Source of the DNA: Halovenus sp. | Lineage (GTDB): Archaea > Halobacteriota > Halobacteria > Halobacteriales > Haloarculaceae | Reading direction: 5' to 3' | DNA length: 9,171 nucleotides | NCBI GenBank assembly: GCA_028274925.1 | Contig: JAQCNR010000503.1 | Coordinates: 1-9,171, forward strand | Position numbers and translations under genes: made by a program | In this document: one piece after another, positions 1-4,830 of the stretch | How the letters are laid out: the number at the start of each line of letters is the position of its first letter | Numbering within the stretch: position 1 is the first letter of the stretch | Notes under the pieces: model-generated | Seen by the model: only the letters and a program-made list of their open reading frames with translations | What the model was told of the DNA's origin: nothing | Database searches by the model: none

Positions 1-863
1 GCCGAGAGATTCTTGCCTTCCAGGGCGAGTTGTGCGAGCGACTCGCTGCCGACGGGAAATCCGGCGTGCGGGTCTGGCTGCGGGAGTTCCCGCTGGACGA
101 ACACAGCGTGCAGGCAATCACGCGGATGTTCGACGAACAGATTCGCTACACGGGGACAGCGAGTGTGAGCACGAGCGAACGCCTAGTTATCGAGGAGGAA
201 CTCGACCACAACGAGTACGAACGGCACTACTACGTCCACTCGAACTACGGGCGACGGTTCAACGACGGCTTTTCACGACTGCTTGCGTATCATTGCGCAC
301 AAGAAGCCAACGCCAACGTGCAGGTGGCCGTTGCAGACCACGGATTTACGTTATCGATGCCACTGAACCGGAAGGTCGACATCGCCGGCATCGTGGAGCG
401 TCTCGACCCGGCGGCGGCGCGGGCGGACCTGCGGGCCAGCCTCGACGGTACGGACCTGCTGCAGCGGTATTTCCGGATCAACGCCACACGGGCACTGATG
501 ATCCTCAAGCGGTACAAGGGCTACGAGAAGTCCGCGAGCGAACAGCAGGTCTCCAGTGAGATGCTGTTGAGTTTCGCCGAAGGACTGCACGACTTCGCGG
601 TCATCGACGAAACCTACCGCGAGATTCTCGAAGACAAACTCAACATCGCGGGCATCGAGTCGGTGCTGCGGGCAATGCAAGACGGCGAGGTAGCCATCGA
701 GAAAACACGTGTCGAGTCGCCGTCACCCAAAGCGTTCGGGCTGGCGACGCTAATGGCCTCGGATGTCGTGCTGGCTGAAGACGAGTCTGCGGTGCTGCAG
801 GAGTTTCACCAGCGCGTGCTCGAGGAGATCGAAGGGACGACCGAAACGTCGCCGTCGGACTGA
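1..863 (+). CDS. lhr: Lhr-like ATP-dependent helicase, C-terminal part (5' end outside window)
   Basis: The reading frame is open from the left edge (first full codon at 3) to TGA at 861-863, about 286 residues, so the helicase motor lies upstream and out of view. Lhr proteins are large SF2 DNA helicases linked to repair and recombination. What is visible matches the conserved region C-terminal to the helicase core (the DEAD/H-associated domain). Seen in order are a YGRRFNDGFSRLLAYHCA segment, an RYFRINATRALMILKRYKG segment followed by EKSASEQQVSS, and a PSPKAFGLA...DVVLAEDE stretch near the end. The in-frame TTG at 30 is not a credible start, because the frame and protein-like sequence continue upstream (…ILAFQGEL). 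The tail is acidic and Glu/Thr-rich, as usual in halophiles. It converges with the next gene, with one base between the stops. Family assignment is confident; which Lhr subgroup is not determinable from this part. Confidence 0.5.
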   Translation, partial: REILAFQGELCERLAADGKSGVRVWLREFPLDEHSVQAITRMFDEQIRYTGTASVSTSERLVIEEELDHNEYERHYYVHSNYGRRFNDGFSRLLAYHCAQEANANVQVAVADHGFTLSMPLNRKVDIAGIVERLDPAAARADLRASLDGTDLLQRYFRINATRALMILKRYKGYEKSASEQQVSSEMLLSFAEGLHDFAVIDETYREILEDKLNIAGIESVLRAMQDGEVAIEKTRVESPSPKAFGLATLMASDVVLAEDESAVLQEFHQRVLEEIEGTTETSPSD

Positions 864-864
864 C

Positions 865-1131
865 TCACTGGACTCGCTTGCTGCAGTATCCGCAGTAGCG
901 GTACTCTTCGGCGACGGGTGCGCCACAGTGCGGACAGCCTGTTTTGCCGGCAGCGTCGATGGAGGGCTGCTGGCTCGGTTCGAGTGCCTCTGGCGTTGGG
1001 CCACGGATATTGCGGACGCCAGGCCGTGACCGGTGAATGCGGTCGATATCATCCTCAGAGCGGACCAGCGGCGCGAGCACGAACGCCGCGGCTGCAATCG
1101 CGGCGGCGAGTGCGAGGAGCATCCACAGCAT
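865..1131 (-). CDS. Small membrane-anchored zinc-ribbon protein (paralogue of 8454-8711)
   Basis: An 88-aa protein of unknown function. Residues about 3-22 form one Ala/Leu-rich hydrophobic helix with no charge, ending in APLVRSEDD, so the protein is probably anchored in the membrane with the rest cytoplasmic. A flexible Pro-rich linker (about 35-62) leads to a C-terminal zinc ribbon C66-x2-C69-x10-C80-x2-C83 (CPHCG…YCGYC). The start is taken at ATG 1131: an AGATAAG box at 1156-1162 lies about 28 nt upstream, fitting a leaderless message. An in-frame TTG at 1146 and an ATG at 1122 are alternatives. Another gene in this window has the same architecture and identical cysteine spacing. Such proteins may sense metal or redox state or dock partners at the membrane, but nothing here identifies a role. 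Confidence 0.5.
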   Translation of the reverse strand: MLWMLLALAAAIAAAAFVLAPLVRSEDDIDRIHRSRPGVRNIRGPTPEALEPSQQPSIDAAGKTGCPHCGAPVAEEYRYCGYCSKRVQ

Positions 1132-1155
1132 GTGAAGAAGGAACAACCGAAGACC

Positions 1156-1162
1156 CTTATCT
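1156..1162 (-). promoter_or_regulatory. TATA-like box for the zinc-ribbon gene at 865-1131
   Basis: On the minus strand the sequence reads AGATAAG, centred about 28 nt upstream of ATG 1131. This spacing is typical of haloarchaeal leaderless promoters, though the box is a weak match. It could also serve the opposite strand (CTTATC), whose gene starts at 1213. Confidence 0.5.
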
Positions 1163-1212
1163 CTGTCTCGGTCCGCGACAGCTTTTCTTCGGTGCAGTCA
1201 AAGAACGGGTAG

Positions 1213-1422
1213 ATGCTGTCGAAACTGCTCAATTATCTTCGGGGCCGACTCCGTAGCCGCAAAAGCAACGCCGAAATGAACCCAACAGAAGTCGCGCAGT
1301 ACGGCGAGTCGGTCAACTATCTGCCCTGTCCAGAGTGCGGTGAAGGAAATCTGGAGTACGACCCCGATGTCGGCGCGCCGAAATGCACTGCCTGCGGTGC
1401 AGTCGACGATGGGCCAACGTAA
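1213..1422 (+). CDS. Small soluble zinc-ribbon protein
   Basis: A 69-aa protein of unknown function. The first 20 residues are basic and amphipathic (MLSKLLNYLRGRLRSRKSN); the rest is acidic and carries a zinc ribbon C39-x2-C42-x15-C58-x2-C61 (CPECG…CTACG), ending DDGPT. The pattern resembles transcription-factor-like or rubredoxin-like knuckles, but no enzyme domain is attached. ATG 1213 has only a weak T-rich tract (CTTTTCTT) about 28 nt upstream; ATG 1276 would remove the basic N-terminus and leave the ribbon intact. It is transcribed divergently from the membrane zinc-ribbon gene and converges on the stress-protein gene with one base between stops. Real gene likely from codon use and intact cysteines; function unknown. 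Confidence 0.5.
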   Translation: MLSKLLNYLRGRLRSRKSNAEMNPTEVAQYGESVNYLPCPECGEGNLEYDPDVGAPKCTACGAVDDGPT

Positions 1423-1431
1423 CTTACGTTG
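1415..1431. repeat. 17-bp palindrome spanning two convergent stop codons
   Basis: CAACGTAACTTACGTTG is a perfect inverted repeat with 8-bp arms around the single base at 1423. It contains TAA of the + gene (1420-1422) and TAA of the - gene (1424-1426); both coding regions end ACG TAA. A one-base centre cannot form a tight RNA loop without opening inner pairs, so a terminator role is uncertain. Confidence 0.5.
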
Positions 1432-1822
1432 CGCCGTCTGGACTGCAGACCAGCACCGACCGCTCGGTGTTGAGAATCACATCCTGTGTGACACTGCCGA
1501 AGACGACTTTGCCAGCAGGTGAGCGCTTCCGGCCGGCGATACAGATTGCGTCGGCGTCGATGTCCTCGGCATGCTCGACGATTTCGTGCCCCGGGTCGCC
1601 CCCCTCGCCCTGGATGGTCACGTCGACACCGGCTTCCTCGAGTATTTCTCGTGCTCGTCGAACCGACCCCATCTGTTGGGCCGTGGCCCCCTCTGGATTG
1701 TTCTCGAAGACGTGCAGTAGGTCCACAGTCAGCCCGTCGGTGTCGAGCAGGTTGAGGACGGTGTTTGCCTGTGCACGTGCGCGGGACTCGTCTTCATCGA
1801 TGGACAACAAGACGTGTGTCAT
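1424..1822 (-). CDS. Universal stress protein (UspA family), single domain
   Basis: A 132-aa protein, the normal size for a one-domain UspA protein, which forms dimers and often binds ATP in the cytoplasm. It begins MTHVLLSIDEDESRA, with the β1 strand and acidic residue typical of the family, and ends with the nucleotide-loop region AGRKRSPAGKVVFGSVTQDVI (residues 96-116) and the last strand RSVLVCSP. The usual G-x2-G-x9-G-S/T loop is modified: G97 and G109-S110 are present but the second Gly position is Arg, so ATP binding should not be assumed. The frame runs back to 2044, but ATG 1822 is the start: it matches the family N-terminus and a TATA-like box sits 23-31 nt upstream. It is transcribed divergently from the alcohol dehydrogenase operon. 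Confidence 0.5.
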   Translation of the reverse strand: MTHVLLSIDEDESRARAQANTVLNLLDTDGLTVDLLHVFENNPEGATAQQMGSVRRAREILEEAGVDVTIQGEGGDPGHEIVEHAEDIDADAICIAGRKRSPAGKVVFGSVTQDVILNTERSVLVCSPDGAT

Positions 1823-1844
1823 AGCTTGAATCTCGACCCGCAGG

Positions 1845-1853
1845 GATAAAAAA
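1845..1853 (-). promoter_or_regulatory. TATA box of the universal stress protein gene
   Basis: The minus strand reads GTTTTTTAT here (GATAAAAAAC region on the + strand), centred about 27 nt upstream of ATG 1822. With no Shine-Dalgarno sequence in between, this predicts a leaderless transcript starting at or next to the ATG. Confidence 0.5.
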
Positions 1854-1969
1854 CGTACCTCTGTTTTCGAGCCTCCTGGAAACGATTCATTGCGGACGGA
1901 CCCGCCGCGAGAGCCCCTCACAGCCACCTCTGAAAATCGAGATCGATAGTAACTGTAACTGTGGAATAC

Positions 1970-1978
1970 ATTTTTATT
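1970..1978 (+). promoter_or_regulatory. TATA box of the alcohol dehydrogenase/acyl-CoA synthetase operon
   Basis: ATTTTTATT is centred about 28 nt before ATG 2002, the spacing of a leaderless haloarchaeal promoter. It lies only a few bases before an earlier in-frame ATG at 1981, which argues that 1981 is not the start. A tandem TAACTG repeat (1950-1955, 1956-1961) sits just upstream of the TFB-recognition region. Confidence 0.5.
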
Positions 1979-1980
1979 CA

Positions 1981-1990
1981 ATGACGTCAT
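1981..1990. promoter_or_regulatory. Perfect palindrome ATGACGTCAT, candidate operator
   Basis: This 10-bp perfect inverted repeat lies between the TATA box (1970-1978) and the predicted start at 2002, where a bound protein would block polymerase loading. The sequence is seen directly; the operator role is inference. Confidence 0.5.
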
Positions 1991-2001
1991 CATATTTTGA
2001 C

Positions 2002-3063
2002 ATGCGCGCAGCAGTCCTCGAATCACACGGTGAACCGCTTTCAATTACAGAGGTCGACCGGCCTGAGACAACGCCGGACGGAGCGGTCGTCGAACTCGAA
2101 GCCTGCGGCGTCTGTCGGTCTGACTGGCACGCCTGGCAGGGCGACTGGGACTGGCTCGGTATCCAGGCCCAGCCCGGTCAGATTCTGGGCCACGAGCCGG
2201 CGGGCCGCGTCCGCGAGGTCGGTGACGACGTCGAGGGGGTCAGCGAGGGGGACCACGTCGCAGTGCCGTTCAACATCAGCGACGGGAACTGCCACTTCTG
2301 CCGGAACGGGCACGCAAACACCTGTGAAAACGGTGCTCCGCTTGGGTTCGTCGAAGACCTGCCCGGTGCGTTCGCCGAGGAGCTACACGTTCCGGTCGCC
2401 GACCACAATCTGGTTGGACTCCCCGACGGTGTGGGATCGGTCGATATGGCCGGCCTGGGCTGTCGGTTCATGACCTCGTTTCACGCACTCGCCCACCGCG
2501 CTGACGTCGAGGCGGGAGACTGGCTCTCCGTCCACGGCTGCGGGGGGGTCGGCCTGTCGGCCGTCCACATCGGCGACGCGCTGGGCGCGAACGTCGTTGC
2601 GGTCGACCTCTCCGACGAGAAACTCGAGAAGGCCGAGTCACTGGGCGCGGCCGAAACCGTCAACGCCAGCAACACCGACGACGTCTCCGAGGCAGTCCAC
2701 GCGGTCACCGACGGCGGCGCGGACGTCTCCGTCGACGCGCTGGGCATCGCCGAAACCTGTCGTAATTCGGTGTTGAGTCTCGGCACTCACGGCCAGCACG
2801 TCCAGATTGGGCTCACCACACAGGAGGAGGAGGGGGTGGTCGGACTACCGACCGACGCGATGGTGATGAACGAAATCGAGTTCATCGGCTCGCTCGGAAT
2901 GCCGCCGAACCGCTACGACGAGATCTTCCGGATGGTCGCAGGCGGCAAACTCCAGCCTGAGGAAGTCGTCTCCGAGACCATCGAACTCGACGACGTCAAC
3001 GAGAAACTCGAGGCGATGACCGATTTCGGCACGGTCGGAATTCCGGTCATCGACTCCTTCTGA
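2002..3063 (+). CDS. Zinc-dependent medium-chain alcohol dehydrogenase
   Basis: A 353-aa MDR-family enzyme expected to oxidise an alcohol to the aldehyde or ketone with NAD(P)+ in the cytoplasm. The GroES-like catalytic domain shows CGVCRSD (C38 zinc ligand, S40 in the proton-relay position), GHE (H64, E65) and GLGC (C154) as third ligand. The structural-zinc lobe reads D94…C97-x2-C100-x7-C108: the first canonical Cys is Asp. The Rossmann domain has HGCGGVGLSAV (178-188) and an acidic residue at the end of β2 (VVAVDLSDEK, D202), which favours NAD+ over NADP+. The start MRAAVLES is chosen over ATG 1981 because of family alignment and TATA spacing. The acyl-CoA synthetase follows 52 bp later on the same strand with no A/T-rich box between, so they are probably cotranscribed. 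The family is certain; the alcohol is not predictable. Confidence 0.5.
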   Translation: MRAAVLESHGEPLSITEVDRPETTPDGAVVELEACGVCRSDWHAWQGDWDWLGIQAQPGQILGHEPAGRVREVGDDVEGVSEGDHVAVPFNISDGNCHFCRNGHANTCENGAPLGFVEDLPGAFAEELHVPVADHNLVGLPDGVGSVDMAGLGCRFMTSFHALAHRADVEAGDWLSVHGCGGVGLSAVHIGDALGANVVAVDLSDEKLEKAESLGAAETVNASNTDDVSEAVHAVTDGGADVSVDALGIAETCRNSVLSLGTHGQHVQIGLTTQEEEGVVGLPTDAMVMNEIEFIGSLGMPPNRYDEIFRMVAGGKLQPEEVVSETIELDDVNEKLEAMTDFGTVGIPVIDSF

Positions 3064-3115
3064 CCGTATCGCCTGCCAGACAGTCACCTCGACAACACCA
3101 CCGCGAGCACGACGC

Positions 3116-4819
3116 ATGACTCACCACGAACACACAGCTGAGACGCACAATCTGCCAGACTACGAGGCCGCCCGCGAAGAGTTCGAGTGGCCAGAGTTGT
3201 ACGACGCCGCCGACTGGGACGCCCCCGCATCGCTCAACATCGCCCACGAGGTCTGTGACCGTCACGCCACGAACCGCGAGAAGGTGGCGCTGTATCACGT
3301 CGATACTGAGGGCGAACTGACGATTCTTCCGTACTGGCAACTGGCCGAGCAGTCGAACCGGTTCGCGAACGTACTCGAAGACCTCGGCGTCGACCCCGGC
3401 GACCGCGTGTTCACTTACATGCCACGGATTCCCGAGCACTACATCGCGCTGGTCGGGGCGCTGAAATACGGCGCGGTCTTCGGCGGCATCAGCGAGCGAT
3501 TCGGCCCCGACGGGATTAGCTACCGCCTCGACGACTGTGACGCGACGACAGTCATCACCACGAGTGACAACCGCGAGACAGTCGAAACAGCGCTCGAGGA
3601 CGCCCCGAGCGTCGAAAACGTCCTCGTCGTCGACCGGGAGGAGGGAGAACTCCACGACGGCGACATCGAGTTCGGTGCGGCCGTCGACGACGCCAGCCGG
3701 GAGTTCGAGGCCGCCGAGACGGGCGCCGAGGACGACGCCCTGCTGTACTACACGAGCGGAACGACCGGGCGGGCGAAAGGCGTGCTGCACAAACACCGCT
3801 GGATTGCGGGCGTCGCGGCCACACAGAAGTACACCGTCGACCTACAGGAGGGCGACCTGTACTGGTCGACCGGCGACCTCGGCTGGCTGACCGGGCCGAT
3901 CAACACCCTCGGCGCCTGGTTCTGGGGCGCGTCACTGTTCACCTACGAGGGCGAGTTCGAGCCCGAGGCCTGGGTCGACCTGCTCGACCGCTTCCCGATT
4001 ACGGTCCTGTTCTCGGTGCCGACGGCCTACCGGATGCTCCGGGAACACGACGACCTGTTCGACGAGGCCGACCTCGACCTGCGGCTGGCGCTGTCGATCG
4101 GTGAACCCCTCTCGCCGGGCGTCGTCACCTGGGGCGAGGAGACACTCGACGTGACCATTCTCGACACCTACGGCCAGACCGAGACTGGCAACATGATTAT
4201 CAATAACTACCCGACGATGGAGGTCCGCCCGGGCAGTATGGGTCGCCCGCTGCCCGGCGTCGACGCCGCAATCGTCGACCCCGAGACCGGCGAACGGCTT
4301 CCACCCGGCGAGACGGGACAGATAGCCGAGCGACCGGAGTTCCCGTGCTTTTTCGCCGGCTACTGGGAGCAACCGGAGAAAACCGACGACTGCTTCGTCG
4401 ACGGCCCGGACGGCGAGTGGTATCTCTCCGGTGACCTGGGTCGGATTGACGAGGACGGCTACTTCTGGTTCGAGGGGCGGGCCGACGACGTGATCATTTC
4501 CGCTGGCTATCGAATCGGCCCCTTCGAGGTCGAGTCTGCGCTGGGCGAACACGAGGCGGTCGCCGAGGGTGCCGTCGTTCCCAAACCCGACGAGGAGCGT
4601 GGAAATATCGTGAAAGCCTACATCGTGCCGAGCCAGGGCGCTGACCCGGGCGCAGACACCAAGGCAGACATCAAAGAGTCAGTCAAAACCGAGTTAGCCG
4701 CCCACGAGTATCCCCGCGAAATCGAGTTCGTCGAGGAACTCCCGAAAACGGTCACCGGGAAGATTCGGCGCACGGAACTGCGCGACCGAACAGAGTCTGA
4801 GACGCAGACAGCCGACTGA
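3116..4819 (+). CDS. AMP-forming acyl-CoA synthetase (acetyl/medium-chain type)
   Basis: A 567-aa member of the ANL adenylating superfamily: acid + ATP + CoA to acyl-CoA + AMP + PPi, two-step through an acyl-adenylate. All core motifs are visible: the phosphate loop YTSGTTGRAKG (212-222), DTYGQTETG (350-358), SGDLG (438-442), the hinge region GRADDVIISAGYRI (454-467) and C-terminal PKTVTGKIRR with catalytic lysine K549. Length and the GSMGRPLPG segment place it near acetyl-CoA synthetases and ACSM/MacsMa enzymes. Where acetyl-CoA synthetases have WWQTETG this has YGQTETG; the Trp-to-Gly change is known to widen the acyl pocket, so a propionate, butyrate or branched/medium-chain acid is more likely than acetate (inference). 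It lies 52 bp after the alcohol dehydrogenase. The stop is 11 bp from the converging Dna2-type gene. Confidence 0.5.
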   Translation: MTHHEHTAETHNLPDYEAAREEFEWPELYDAADWDAPASLNIAHEVCDRHATNREKVALYHVDTEGELTILPYWQLAEQSNRFANVLEDLGVDPGDRVFTYMPRIPEHYIALVGALKYGAVFGGISERFGPDGISYRLDDCDATTVITTSDNRETVETALEDAPSVENVLVVDREEGELHDGDIEFGAAVDDASREFEAAETGAEDDALLYYTSGTTGRAKGVLHKHRWIAGVAATQKYTVDLQEGDLYWSTGDLGWLTGPINTLGAWFWGASLFTYEGEFEPEAWVDLLDRFPITVLFSVPTAYRMLREHDDLFDEADLDLRLALSIGEPLSPGVVTWGEETLDVTILDTYGQTETGNMIINNYPTMEVRPGSMGRPLPGVDAAIVDPETGERLPPGETGQIAERPEFPCFFAGYWEQPEKTDDCFVDGPDGEWYLSGDLGRIDEDGYFWFEGRADDVIISAGYRIGPFEVESALGEHEAVAEGAVVPKPDEERGNIVKAYIVPSQGADPGADTKADIKESVKTELAAHEYPREIEFVEELPKTVTGKIRRTELRDRTESETQTAD

Positions 4820-4830
4820 CCCCGGGCGAG

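Noticed and set aside
1823..2044. Upstream extension of the universal stress protein to 206 residues
   Set aside because: The extra 74 residues read through the divergent promoter region, have no family similarity, and the TATA box lies within them about 27 nt before the normal start.
3047..4552. Minus-strand open frames of 249 and 206 codons opposite the acyl-CoA synthetase
   Set aside because: Shadows of the real coding strand, which has all ANL motifs; no domain, promoter or plausible start for the antisense frames.
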